Origin: Afipia sp. 64-13
Lineage (GTDB): Bacteria > Pseudomonadota > Alphaproteobacteria > Rhizobiales > Xanthobacteraceae
Assembly: GCA_001897755.1 (NCBI GenBank)
Contig: MKUJ01000018.1
Span: forward strand, 1-54,608
Reading direction: 5' to 3'
DNA length: 54,608 nucleotides
Shown: positions 18,376 through 26,483 of the stretch, piece by piece
Numbering within the stretch: position 1 is the stretch's first letter
How the letters are laid out: every line of letters begins with the position of its first letter
Program-made: the position numbers and the translations under genes
The notes under the pieces: generated by a model
Database searches by the model: none
Told to the model about the DNA's origin: nothing
The model's input: only the letters and a program-made list of their open reading frames with translations

Positions 18376-19770
18376 ATGACCTTCTCTCGCGTCCTTTTCG
18401 CGCTTCTTGTCACGGTGATCGCGGCCGCGCCCGCCGCGGCTCAGGACCGTTTCGTGCCCGGCTCGCAGGCCCAGTTGCGGGCGTCGTACGCGCCGATCGT
18501 GCAGCATGTGCAGCCGGCCGTGGTCAACGTCTATGCGGCGAAGGTCGTGCAGAACCGCAACCCGCTGCTCGATGATCCGATCTTCCGTCGCTTCTTCGGC
18601 ATCCCCGGCCAGCAGCCGGAGCAGATGCAGCGCTCGCTCGGCTCCGGCGTCATGGTCGATGCCTCGGGTCTCGTCGTCACCAACAATCACGTCATCGAGG
18701 GGGCCGATCAGGTCAAGGTGTCGCTCGCCGACAAGCGCGAGTTCGAGGCCGAGATCGTGCTCAAGGACAGTCGCACCGATCTTGCCGTGCTGCGGCTCAA
18801 GGACGTGAGGGAGAAATTCCCGACGCTGGAATTCGCCAACTCCGACAACGCGCAGGTCGGTGACGTGGTGCTGGCGATCGGCAACCCGTTCGGCGTCGGC
18901 CAGACCGTGACGCATGGCATCATTTCGGCGCTGGCGCGCACCCAGGTCGGCATCACCGACTATCAGTTCTTCATCCAGACCGATGCCGCGATCAATCCGG
19001 GCAATTCGGGCGGCGCGCTGGTCGACATGACCGGCAAGCTGGTCGGCGTCAACACCGCGATCTTCTCGCGCTCGGGCGGCTCGCAGGGCATCGGCTTTGC
19101 GATCCCGGCCAACATGGTGCGTGTGGTCGTCGCCTCTGCGCGGGGCGGCGGTACCGCGGTGAAGCGGCCGTGGCTTGGTGCGCGCTTGCAGGGCGTCACG
19201 CCTGAGATCGCCGAGACGCTCGGCCTCAAGCGCCCGATGGGTGCGCTGGTCGCCAATGTGACGCCAGGCAGCCCGGCCGCGCGCGCCGGGTTGAAGCTCT
19301 CCGATCTGATCGTCGCCGTCGATGGCCAGGGCATCGACGATCCAAACGCGTTCGGTTATCGCTTCGCAACCCGTCCGCTTGGCGGCACAGCGCAGATCGA
19401 CATCCAGCGCGCGGGCAAGCCGATGCGTCTGTCGGTGCCGCTCGAGACCGCGCCCGACACCGGCCGCGACGAGATCGTGCTGAAATCCCGTTCGCCGTTC
19501 CAGGGTGCCAAGGTGTCCAACATCTCGCCGGCGTTGGCCGACGAATTGCGGCTCGATTCGGGAGCTGAGGGCGTGGTGGTGACGGATCTTGCCGATGACG
19601 CCACGGCGGCGAGCGTCGGCTTCCAGAAGGGCGATATCGTGACCTCGGTGAATGGTCAGGCTGTCACCAAGACTGCTGATCTCGAGCGCCTCACGCGCGA
19701 GCCGCAGCGGCTGTGGCGCATCACGGTGATCCGTGGCGGCCAGAAGCTCTCCGTGACGCTCGGCGGATGA
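18376..19770 (+). CDS. Periplasmic DegQ/HtrA-type serine protease
   Basis: This is a quality-control protease of the Do (S1C) family with 464 residues. A Sec signal peptide covers residues 1-22 (LLVTVIAAAPAAAQ). The catalytic triad is His105 (VTNNHVIEG), Asp135 (SRTDLAVL) and Ser211 (NPGNSGGAL). Two PDZ domains follow, at about 260-350 and 375-462. Its stop overlaps the rarA start (ATGA), so translation is coupled. A degP/degQ distinction is not safe from sequence; the LA loop is short, as in DegQ/DegS-like forms. Confidence 0.95.
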   Translation: MTFSRVLFALLVTVIAAAPAAAQDRFVPGSQAQLRASYAPIVQHVQPAVVNVYAAKVVQNRNPLLDDPIFRRFFGIPGQQPEQMQRSLGSGVMVDASGLVVTNNHVIEGADQVKVSLADKREFEAEIVLKDSRTDLAVLRLKDVREKFPTLEFANSDNAQVGDVVLAIGNPFGVGQTVTHGIISALARTQVGITDYQFFIQTDAAINPGNSGGALVDMTGKLVGVNTAIFSRSGGSQGIGFAIPANMVRVVVASARGGGTAVKRPWLGARLQGVTPEIAETLGLKRPMGALVANVTPGSPAARAGLKLSDLIVAVDGQGIDDPNAFGYRFATRPLGGTAQIDIQRAGKPMRLSVPLETAPDTGRDEIVLKSRSPFQGAKVSNISPALADELRLDSGAEGVVVTDLADDATAASVGFQKGDIVTSVNGQAVTKTADLERLTREPQRLWRITVIRGGQKLSVTLGG

Positions 19771-21098
19771 GCGCGAAGCGCACCACGCCCTCGTCCAATC
19801 TCTTCGCCGCCGCGGGGCTGGAGCAGGATGCCCCACGTCCGTTGCCGGAGAAACTGCGTCCGCATGCGCTCGCCGATGTCGTGGGGCAGGATCACATCCT
19901 CGGGCCCGACGGCGCGCTGACGCGCATGCTGGAGACGCGCACGCTTGGCTCGCTGGTCTTCTGGGGGCCGCCTGGCACCGGCAAGACCACGGTGGCGCGG
20001 CTGCTCGCCGATGCCACCGATCTGCATTTCGAGCAGATTTCCGCGGTGTTCTCCGGCGTCGCCGACCTGAAGAAGGTGTTCGACGCGGCGCGCGCACGCC
20101 GCGAAACCGGCAAGGGCACGCTGCTGTTCGTGGACGAGGTGCATCGCTTCAACCGCGCGCAGCAGGATTCGTTTCTGCCGGTGATGGAAGATGGCACCGT
20201 GGTACTGGTCGGCGCGACGACGGAGAACCCGTCCTTTGAGTTGAACGCCGCGCTTCTGTCGCGCGCCCGCGTGCTGGTGTTTCACTCGCTGGACGAGGCT
20301 GCGATCGAAAAGCTTTATGCGCGGGCCGAAGAGGTCGAGGGGCGCAAGCTGCCGCTCGATGCCGAGGCGCGGGCCGTGCTGGTGCGCATGGCCGACGGCG
20401 ATGGCCGCGCCGCGTTGACGCTGGCCGAGGAAGTCTGGCGTGCCGCACGGGCCAACGAGATTTTCACCGCAGCGCAGTTGCAGGAGATCCTGCAACGTCG
20501 CGCGCCGATCTACGACAAGTCGGCGGATGGCCACTACAATCTGATCTCGGCCTTGCATAAATCAGTGCGCGGCTCCGACCCCGATGCGGCGCTGTATTAT
20601 TTTGCGCGCATGCTGGATGCCGGCGAGGATCCGCTGTTTCTGGCGCGGCGCGTGGTGCGCATGGCGGTCGAGGATATCGGCATGGCCGATCCGCAGGCGC
20701 TGGTCGTCGCCAATGCCGCCAAGGATGCCTATGATTTTCTCGGCAGTCCCGAAGGCGAACTCGCCATCGCGCAGGCGGTGGTGTATGTCGCAACCGCGCC
20801 GAAATCCAACGCGGCCTACAGGGCCTTCAGCGCGGCGATGCGCACCGCGAAAGAAGCCGGATCGCTGCTGCCGCCGAAGCATATTCTCAATGCGCCGACC
20901 AAGCTGATGCAGTCGGAAGGCTATGGCGGCGGCTATCAATACGATCACGACACGCCCGAGGGATTTTCCGGCCAGGATTATTTCCCCGAAGCGCTGGGCC
21001 GCCAGACCTTTTACAATCCGCCCGATCGCGGCTTTGAGCGCGACATCCGTAAACGCCTCGATTACTGGGCGAAACTGAGAAAAGAAAAATCATCATGA
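19767..21098 (+). CDS. rarA: Replication-associated recombination protein A (AAA+ ATPase)
   Basis: RarA (MgsA) is a clamp-loader-like AAA+ protein acting at stalled replication forks. The 443-residue product starts at ATG 19767 (MSAKRTTPSSNLFAAAGL), overlapping the protease stop. Motifs are Walker A GPPGTGKTT (about 70-78), Walker B LLFVDEVHRFN (about 121-131) and sensor 1 VLVGATTENPSF. The C-terminal half contains SALHKSVRGSDPDAALYYFARML and KSNAAYRAF, diagnostic of the MgsA C-terminal domain. It is coupled at its own end to the RluC-type gene. Confidence 0.96.
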   Translation: MSAKRTTPSSNLFAAAGLEQDAPRPLPEKLRPHALADVVGQDHILGPDGALTRMLETRTLGSLVFWGPPGTGKTTVARLLADATDLHFEQISAVFSGVADLKKVFDAARARRETGKGTLLFVDEVHRFNRAQQDSFLPVMEDGTVVLVGATTENPSFELNAALLSRARVLVFHSLDEAAIEKLYARAEEVEGRKLPLDAEARAVLVRMADGDGRAALTLAEEVWRAARANEIFTAAQLQEILQRRAPIYDKSADGHYNLISALHKSVRGSDPDAALYYFARMLDAGEDPLFLARRVVRMAVEDIGMADPQALVVANAAKDAYDFLGSPEGELAIAQAVVYVATAPKSNAAYRAFSAAMRTAKEAGSLLPPKHILNAPTKLMQSEGYGGGYQYDHDTPEGFSGQDYFPEALGRQTFYNPPDRGFERDIRKRLDYWAKLRKEKSS

Positions 21099-22360
21099 GC
21101 CGCCGCTTCAGAAAGCCGCTTGAGAAGAAATCGGTGCGCGAGGTCAAGCGCGGAGACAAGCGCGCACCCGCCAAGCGCGGCGCCGAGAAAAGCACGCGTA
21201 GCGGCGAAAAGCGCGTGATGAGCAAACACGCCGCCGATCAGCGTTTCGGTGATAAGCGTCCTTCGGTAAAATCCGGGCCGCGCCGCTCGGATGCCGAAAT
21301 TCGATCGCGTACGCCGCGTGAAGAGGCGATGGAAGCACTCGTCACAGTGACTCCGGCTGCTCCGCTGCCGGCCAAGGTGCAGACGGTCACCGTGACGGCC
21401 GACGAAAACAACATGCGGGTCGATCGTTTTCTCGAGGCGCGGTTTCCCGGCCTGTCGTTCTCCCATATCCAGCGCATCGTCCGCAAAGGCGAGCTGCGTG
21501 TCAACGGCAAGCGGGCCGACAGCAAGGATCGCCTGAGCGAGGGCGACAGCGTTCGCATCCCGCCGTTGAAACTTGATGCGCCGCCCGTCGTTGGTGTGCT
21601 GTCCGAGGCCGCAGCGAAAACGCGCGAGGCCTTGCAGGGCATGATCCTGTTCGAGGATGCCGACGTGATGGTGCTGAACAAGCCGGCGGGACTTGCGGTG
21701 CAGGGCGGTTCCGGCCTGTCGAAGCATGTCGATCAGATGTTGGAGACGATGCGCGACGCCAAGGGGCAGCGCCCGCGTCTGGTGCATCGGCTCGACCGCG
21801 AGACCGCGGGATGCCTGCTGGTGGCGAAGACGCGGTTCGCCGCTTCGACGCTGACCGGCTCGTTCCGTCATCGCTCCGCGCGCAAGATCTACTGGGCGCT
21901 GGTCGCCGGCGTGCCGAAGCCGAAGCAGGGGCGGATTTCCACCTATCTCGCCAAGGAAGAAAACGAGGAAGACTCAATCATGCGCGTCGCCGCGCATGGC
22001 GACGAAGGCGCGAGCCATGCGGTGACGTATTACGCGGTGGTTGAGACCTCCGCGCAGAAGCTGTCATGGGTGTCGTTGAAGCCGGTGACCGGCCGCACCC
22101 ATCAGCTGCGCGCCCATATGGCGCATATCGATCATCCGATCCTCGGCGATCCGAAATATTTCAACAAGGAGAACTGGCAGTTGCCGGGCGGGGTGCAGAA
22201 CCGCCTGCATCTGTTGGCGCGGCGGATCGTCATTCCGCATCCGCGCGGCGGAGTGATCGACGTCACCGCGCCGCTGCCGCCGCATATGCTGCAATCCTGG
22301 AATTTGCTGGGGCTGGAAGCCGATCGCTTCGATCCGATTGAGAATGCGCCGGAGGAGTGA
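21095..22360 (+). CDS. RluC/RluD-type 23S rRNA pseudouridine synthase with basic N-terminal extension
   Basis: This enzyme converts specific uridines in 23S rRNA to pseudouridine. The product has 421 residues. An S4 RNA-binding domain lies around 108-170 (MRVDRFLEARFPGLSFSHIQRIVRKGELRVNGKR), followed by the synthase domain with HRLDRETAGCLLVAKT, whose Asp is catalytic, and the closing GRTHQLRAHMAHIDHPILGD. Residues 1 to about 100 are an extra low-complexity segment rich in Lys, Arg, Ser and Glu. The start overlaps the rarA stop in ATGA. RluC is the nearest described enzyme, but target positions cannot be read from sequence. Confidence 0.93.
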   Translation: MSRRFRKPLEKKSVREVKRGDKRAPAKRGAEKSTRSGEKRVMSKHAADQRFGDKRPSVKSGPRRSDAEIRSRTPREEAMEALVTVTPAAPLPAKVQTVTVTADENNMRVDRFLEARFPGLSFSHIQRIVRKGELRVNGKRADSKDRLSEGDSVRIPPLKLDAPPVVGVLSEAAAKTREALQGMILFEDADVMVLNKPAGLAVQGGSGLSKHVDQMLETMRDAKGQRPRLVHRLDRETAGCLLVAKTRFAASTLTGSFRHRSARKIYWALVAGVPKPKQGRISTYLAKEENEEDSIMRVAAHGDEGASHAVTYYAVVETSAQKLSWVSLKPVTGRTHQLRAHMAHIDHPILGDPKYFNKENWQLPGGVQNRLHLLARRIVIPHPRGGVIDVTAPLPPHMLQSWNLLGLEADRFDPIENAPEE

Positions 22361-22364
22361 GACG

Positions 22365-22724
22365 ATGCGAGCCGCCTGCGCCGCGATCCTGCTGTCGGTG
22401 ATGTCGTTGGCAATGGCTTGCGGTGCGCAGGCGCAGGTGATCATTCCGCCATCGACCGTGCCGATCGTTCCGCCTCCGCCGCCGATCCCGCCGCCGAGGG
22501 TCGAGGTGCCGGCGGTACCAAAGATGAATTCACCGCCGCCATTCGAACTGCAGAACACCACGCCGGGCCGGATACAGGCTGATACGCCGCCGGCGCAGCG
22601 CCGCGCAAAGCACGCGCCGCCGTCCTATGGCGACCGGGTGTCCCGCTGTCTCGAAGAGGGCGCGGCGCTGGGGCTCGGGCCGAACGAGCGCTCGGAATAT
22701 TCGCGCGCCTGCGCCAATCGATAG
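22365..22724 (+). CDS. Small proline-rich secreted protein
   Basis: The start at ATG 22365 gives 119 residues and has GGAGGA upstream. Residues 1-25 form a Sec signal peptide (MRAACAAILLSVMSLAMACGAQAQ). A proline-rich segment follows (VPPPPPIPPPRVEVPAVP), then a short conserved-looking C-terminal part with two Cys (RCLEEGAALGLGPNERSEYSRACANR). No function is recognisable. It lies between the pseudouridine synthase and ATP12 genes, four and eight bases from each, probably in their operon. Confidence 0.75.
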   Translation: MRAACAAILLSVMSLAMACGAQAQVIIPPSTVPIVPPPPPIPPPRVEVPAVPKMNSPPPFELQNTTPGRIQADTPPAQRRAKHAPPSYGDRVSRCLEEGAALGLGPNERSEYSRACANR

Positions 22725-22732
22725 GTTGAACC

Positions 22733-23506
22733 ATGCGAGAATTATTCGACGAAGTTGCCGGGCATTCGCCGCTCGATCCGCAGGAAGCCGCACGGCAGTC
22801 ATCCCGCGCGCCGCAGCGCAAGCGGTTCTATACGACAGCGGGCGTGGAGGAACGACCGGAGGGGTTTTCCGTAACGCTCGACGGCAAGCCGATCCGTACC
22901 CCTGGCAAGCGTCTGCTCGCCGCGCCGCGCCGCGAACTGGCCGAGGCGATGGCGGCGGAATGGGAAGCTCAGGCTGACGTCATCGATCCACTCTCCATGC
23001 CGCTGACCCGGCTTGCCAACAGCACGATCGACGGGGTTCTCGACAACACCGACGCCGTGATGGATGACGTGGCGAAGTATTTCGGTTCGGATCTGCTGTT
23101 CTACCGCGCCGGTTTTCCGGAAGGGCTGGCCGCCCGGCAGGCGGAATACTGGGACCCGGTGGTGCGATGGGCGGCGGACGATCTCGGCGCACACTTCATT
23201 CTCACCGAAGGCGTGATGCATGTGGCTCAGCCGGAACGGGCGTTGGCTGCCGCGCGTGCGGCCTTGCCGAAAGACCCGTGGTCGCTCGCCGCGATGCATG
23301 TCCTCACCACGCTGACCGGCTCGGCATTGCTGGCGCTGGCGCTCTACCATAAGGCCTGCGACGAAGACCGGATCTGGGCCGCGGCGCATGTGGACGAGGA
23401 CTGGAATGCGAAGCAATGGGGCGAGGACGAGGAGGTCGTCGCTCGCCGCGCCACGCGGCTGCGGGATTTCCGCGCCGCGGCGCGGGCCTTGCGCCTGCTG
23501 GCCTGA
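22733..23506 (+). CDS. ATP12-family F1-ATPase assembly chaperone
   Basis: Atp12 binds the alpha subunit of F1-ATPase and prevents its aggregation before assembly; it is a mark of alphaproteobacteria and mitochondria. The 257-residue product includes KRFYTTAGVEERPEGFSVTLDGKPIRTPGKR, the Atp12 N-domain, and AAEWEAQADVIDPLSMPLTRLANSTID, then DLLFYRAGFPEGL. The C-terminal helical part has LTTLTGSALLALAL. It lies away from atp genes, as is usual in this family. Confidence 0.93.
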   Translation: MRELFDEVAGHSPLDPQEAARQSSRAPQRKRFYTTAGVEERPEGFSVTLDGKPIRTPGKRLLAAPRRELAEAMAAEWEAQADVIDPLSMPLTRLANSTIDGVLDNTDAVMDDVAKYFGSDLLFYRAGFPEGLAARQAEYWDPVVRWAADDLGAHFILTEGVMHVAQPERALAAARAALPKDPWSLAAMHVLTTLTGSALLALALYHKACDEDRIWAAAHVDEDWNAKQWGEDEEVVARRATRLRDFRAAARALRLLA

Positions 23507-23565
23507 GCGCGGGTTCCGCTTAAGTTAACAAACGGTTTACGACGCTGGGCTAGCCTGCCGACTCC

Positions 23566-25233
23566 ATGGGAAGCCCCGGCATGTCCGCGACCATCAATCC
23601 TGTCTTTCCGGTTCTTGCCGCCCAGGGCGTTGCGGCGGACGTCGCGCTGCAGCCCGGCACCGTGATCGATGCGCGCGTTCTCAAACTGCTGGCGAATGAC
23701 TTCGTCCGCATCGCCGTCTCCAATCTGTCGATCGAGGTGATGTCGGAGGTGCCGTTGCAGGTCGGACAGGCGCTGCAACTGGCGGTTTCGCAGACGGCGG
23801 ATGGCGTGCGGCTGCAGATCGTGAGGTCGGATAGTGCAGGCGCAGGGGCCGCTACCGATGCGGAGGCTCCGGCCACCCTTGTTGCCGCCAGCGCAAGGTC
23901 GCCCAGCCCGGTCCAGAATGGCGCCGCCATCGTCACGCGGCCGTTGACCAATCTGGAGGCCATCGCGGTGTCGGCCGCGATGCAGAGCGCCGCCGTCAAG
24001 CAGGGCAGCATGGCGCCGTTGTTCGCCAATCTCGGCGTTGCCGCGGCGTCGCCGGCATTGCCGGAGAATTTGCAGCAGGCCGCGCAGCAATTGTTGTCGG
24101 CGCGCCTGCCGTTGGATGGCAGCCTCACCGGCGAGGGGATGAAGGCCGCCTTTCAGCAATCGGGCCTGTTTCTCGAACAGACCCGGCGCGCGCAAGGATC
24201 ATTGCAGGCAGGGGCGATGCCGGACCTCAAGGCCGCGCTGATTGTCTTCCGGCAAGCGCTGACGTCCTGGCTGGGAACGGATGCGGCGACTAAGCCGGAC
24301 GAAACGTCGGTGCCGGCCGGCACATTCGCCCAGCAGGGGCAGGCGCGGGTCGCGGCGGATCTGGCGTCGTCGCAATCCGGCCCGCCGCTCGGGCCGCAGA
24401 TTGACGTCGATGAGATCATGCTGCCGCAGTCGGCCGTTCCGGTGGCCGACGATGTGATCGATCTCGATCTTCCGATGCGCGATGTCGCGATGCGTGCCGG
24501 TGAGATGTTGCGGTCCGGCATGCCGGGAAGCGGCCTGACGGATTTGCAGGAACTCTTTCGCTCCTTGCCGAATGGCGTGCGGGATGCGCTGAAGGCGCTG
24601 CTTGCCGCGCATGCGGCCGACGCGCAGCAAGGGGCGTCGCGCTCTGCTGCGCAGACCGGTGACCACAACGTGCCGCCGCCGTTTCGCGGTGGCTCGCCAT
24701 CGGCGCAGCCGATTGCCCAGCCCGCGATTGATCCTCATGCCTCGCCGGATGTGGTGGTTCATCGTCTGCTTGGAGATACCGACGCTGCGCTGGCGCGGCA
24801 GACCCTGTTGCAGATCGCCTCGTTGCCGGTCGACCAGCAAGGCACCCGCATCGATGCCAATGTGCCGCGCTGGAATTTCGAAATTCCTTTCGCAACTCCG
24901 CAGGGCACGGCCGTCGCGCAATTCGAGATTTCGCGCGACGAGGCTGGCGTGGAGGCGGAGGCGCAGAGTCGGGTCTGGCGCGCGCGCTTCTCGCTCGATA
25001 TCGAGCCGGCAGGTCCGGTGCATGCGCTGGTGTCGCTCTCCGGCGAGCGAACCTCGGTGCGGATGTGGGCGGAACGCTCGGCAACCGCGACGCAGCTCCG
25101 CGCCGGCACCGCGCAATTGACCCAGGCCTTGCGCGAGGCGGATCTCACGCCCGGAGATATTGTCGTCGGCGAGGGGGCCGCGCCGGTCGCCCCGTCGCCC
25201 GGGCAGGGTCGCTTCCTGGATCGCGCATCATGA
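23566..25233 (+). CDS. FliK-like flagellar hook-length control protein
   Basis: The product has 555 residues of low-complexity, Ala/Gln/Pro-rich sequence with a better-ordered C-terminal domain (about 430-540: RWNFEIPFATPQGTAVAQFEISRD and later LSGERTSVRMWAERSATATQLRAGTAQLTQALREADLTPG), matching the Flg_hook domain of FliK. FliK measures hook length and triggers the substrate switch in FlhB. ATG 23581 (MSATINPVFPV) is an alternative start. It is four bases into the next gene (ATGA), which encodes a lone FlhB C-domain, so both parts of the switch are encoded together with no other flagellar gene in the window. Confidence 0.8.
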   Translation: MGSPGMSATINPVFPVLAAQGVAADVALQPGTVIDARVLKLLANDFVRIAVSNLSIEVMSEVPLQVGQALQLAVSQTADGVRLQIVRSDSAGAGAATDAEAPATLVAASARSPSPVQNGAAIVTRPLTNLEAIAVSAAMQSAAVKQGSMAPLFANLGVAAASPALPENLQQAAQQLLSARLPLDGSLTGEGMKAAFQQSGLFLEQTRRAQGSLQAGAMPDLKAALIVFRQALTSWLGTDAATKPDETSVPAGTFAQQGQARVAADLASSQSGPPLGPQIDVDEIMLPQSAVPVADDVIDLDLPMRDVAMRAGEMLRSGMPGSGLTDLQELFRSLPNGVRDALKALLAAHAADAQQGASRSAAQTGDHNVPPPFRGGSPSAQPIAQPAIDPHASPDVVVHRLLGDTDAALARQTLLQIASLPVDQQGTRIDANVPRWNFEIPFATPQGTAVAQFEISRDEAGVEAEAQSRVWRARFSLDIEPAGPVHALVSLSGERTSVRMWAERSATATQLRAGTAQLTQALREADLTPGDIVVGEGAAPVAPSPGQGRFLDRAS

Positions 25234-25505
25234 CCAGCGCAACCCCACCCGTCAGGAATACGCTTGCGGTCGCGCTGCATTACGACAAGCAGGGCGCGCC
25301 GCGTGTTGTCGCCAAGGGCAAGGGCGCGATCGGCGAGAAGATCGTCGAGACAGCCAAGAAGCACGACGTTCCGGTCCAGGAGAACGAAGTGTTGGCGGGC
25401 GCGCTGTCCAACGTCGAACTCGGCGACGAGATTCCGGCGGAGCTTTATAAGGCGGTGGCCGAGGTGCTGATCTTCGTCATGAAGCTGTCCGGCCGGCTGC
25501 GCTGA
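25230..25505 (+). CDS. Stand-alone FlhB C-terminal-domain protein (FhlB/YlqH type)
   Basis: The product has 91 residues and corresponds to the cytoplasmic domain of FlhB/YscU (export-apparatus switch) without the membrane part: LAVALHYDKQGAPRVVAKGKGAIGEKIVETAKKHDVPVQENEVLA (about 12-56) and GDEIPAELYKAVAEVLIFV. The NPTH autocleavage motif of real FlhB is replaced by VRNT at the matching place, so it probably mimics the cleaved C-terminal fragment. Its ATG overlaps the FliK-like stop. A terminator follows. Similar lone domains (FhlB, YlqH) are known; their precise role is unsettled. Confidence 0.88.
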   Translation: MTSATPPVRNTLAVALHYDKQGAPRVVAKGKGAIGEKIVETAKKHDVPVQENEVLAGALSNVELGDEIPAELYKAVAEVLIFVMKLSGRLR

Positions 25506-25532
25506 AATCACTTCCTTTGCTCTCTCAAAAAG

Positions 25533-25556
25533 AAAACCCCGCCGGAGCGGGGTTTT
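25533..25556. terminator. Bidirectional intrinsic terminator
   Basis: AAAACCCCGC (25533-25542), loop CGGA, GCGGGGTTTT (25547-25556) form a perfect ten-base-pair stem with T-runs on both strands. It ends the FlhB-C transcript on + and the convergent small-protein transcript on -. Confidence 0.9.
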
Positions 25557-25580
25557 GTTGTTTGTCGTGCCGGACGATTC

Positions 25581-25850
25581 TCAGTAGCGGCGGCGGCACA
25601 CGCCGCGCGGGCCGACGAAGAAGCCGGGCGGGCAGCGGCGCACCACCGGCGCGTAGATCGGGCCACGATTGGGGCGGCATGCGCCGCGTGGGCCACGATG
25701 GAATCCGGGCCCGCAGCCTTGCGCGACCGGAATGATATTGGTCGTGCCGGCGGCCGGAGCGAGCGGCATGGCGCTTGCCGGTGACACGCCGATCGTTGAC
25801 ACGCCCATCAGCGCGGCGGCGACCAAAGCTGCTGCGAAAGCTGTCTTCAT
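25581..25850 (-). CDS. GCG_CRPN-type small secreted protein
   Basis: The start at 25850 (MKTAFAAALVAAALMGVS) gives 89 residues with a clear signal peptide (cleavage after ASA, about residue 28) and GGAGGAA as ribosome-binding site. The mature part is short and basic, with Cys pairs in GCGPGFHRGPRGACRPNRG and RRCPPGFFVGPRGVCRRRY: two copies of a C-x-PGF-x-GPRG-x-CR unit. This is the GCG_CRPN pattern common in Bradyrhizobium relatives. The function is unknown; disulfide bonds in the periplasm are plausible. A longer in-frame start at 25970 is rejected for lack of a signal peptide at its N-terminus. Confidence 0.85.
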   Translation of the reverse strand: MKTAFAAALVAAALMGVSTIGVSPASAMPLAPAAGTTNIIPVAQGCGPGFHRGPRGACRPNRGPIYAPVVRRCPPGFFVGPRGVCRRRY

Positions 25851-26039
25851 GGAATTTCCTCCGTTGATGCGGCCGCGTTGCGAGCCGATGGAGCTGGTGT
25901 AATCCGGTTGCGAAAATTGAAAAGTCCAAAACACAACGATCAACGTCGAATATTGTTGCAACAGACGCATGGCGGTTCAGCTTCCATTCATTTGCCTTCC
26001 ACGACGTTTGCGCTTTAGCGAAACGCAGAGGAGGAAGGC

Positions 26040-26393
26040 ATGGAACGCCGGGACTTCCTGAAGATCGCCTTCGGTGCGCTGGCGGGTACGGCGATGCTCG
26101 CAACTGCAGCAAAAGCCGCGCCGCTCGCCGCGCAAATCCTGCCGCCTGAACCTCCGTCCGATCCCGCGCTGGAGCCGGCGGTCGCGACGCAGGAGGATGT
26201 CGATCGCGCGCGAGTCGAGCAGGTGCGCTGGCACCATCGTCATTGGTATCGGCGGCGTTGGCGCCGCCGCCGCTATTGGGGTTATCGCCGCCGCTGGCGG
26301 CGCCGGCACGCCTGGCGGCGGCGTCGTTATTGGGCCTGGCGTCGCCGGCACTGGCGTCGCCGTCATTATTGGCGCCGGCGTTATTATTGGTGA
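26040..26393 (+). CDS. Tat-signal protein with Arg/Trp/His/Tyr-rich tail
   Basis: The product has 117 residues, preceded by the strong ribosome-binding site GAGGAGGAAGG. Residues 2-8 (ERRDFLK) match the twin-arginine motif, followed by a mild hydrophobic segment (IAFGALAGTAMLATAAKA) and a likely cleavage after AKA. From about residue 63 the chain is almost only Arg, Trp, His and Tyr in an irregular RRRW/RRRYW/RRRHW pattern, extremely basic and aromatic. Such tails suggest binding of nucleic acid, LPS or peptidoglycan, but no function is known. It is divergent from the GCG_CRPN gene. The other + frame over the tail is also open (Gly/Ala/Ile-rich) but lacks a good start. Confidence 0.75.
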   Translation: MERRDFLKIAFGALAGTAMLATAAKAAPLAAQILPPEPPSDPALEPAVATQEDVDRARVEQVRWHHRHWYRRRWRRRRYWGYRRRWRRRHAWRRRRYWAWRRRHWRRRHYWRRRYYW

Positions 26394-26483
26394 GGACCAT
26401 CCGATGCCGTCCGCGATGGCGACATGAGGAGAGGCCAGCGTTGATGTGTCGGAGCGTGCGGCGGGTGTCGCCGCGCGCGTGCC

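Noticed and set aside
26074-26427. Gly/Ala/Ile-rich frame overlapping the Arg/Trp-rich tail
   Set aside because: It lacks a ribosome-binding site and a signal motif; the other frame starts after GAGGAGGAAGG with a Tat motif.
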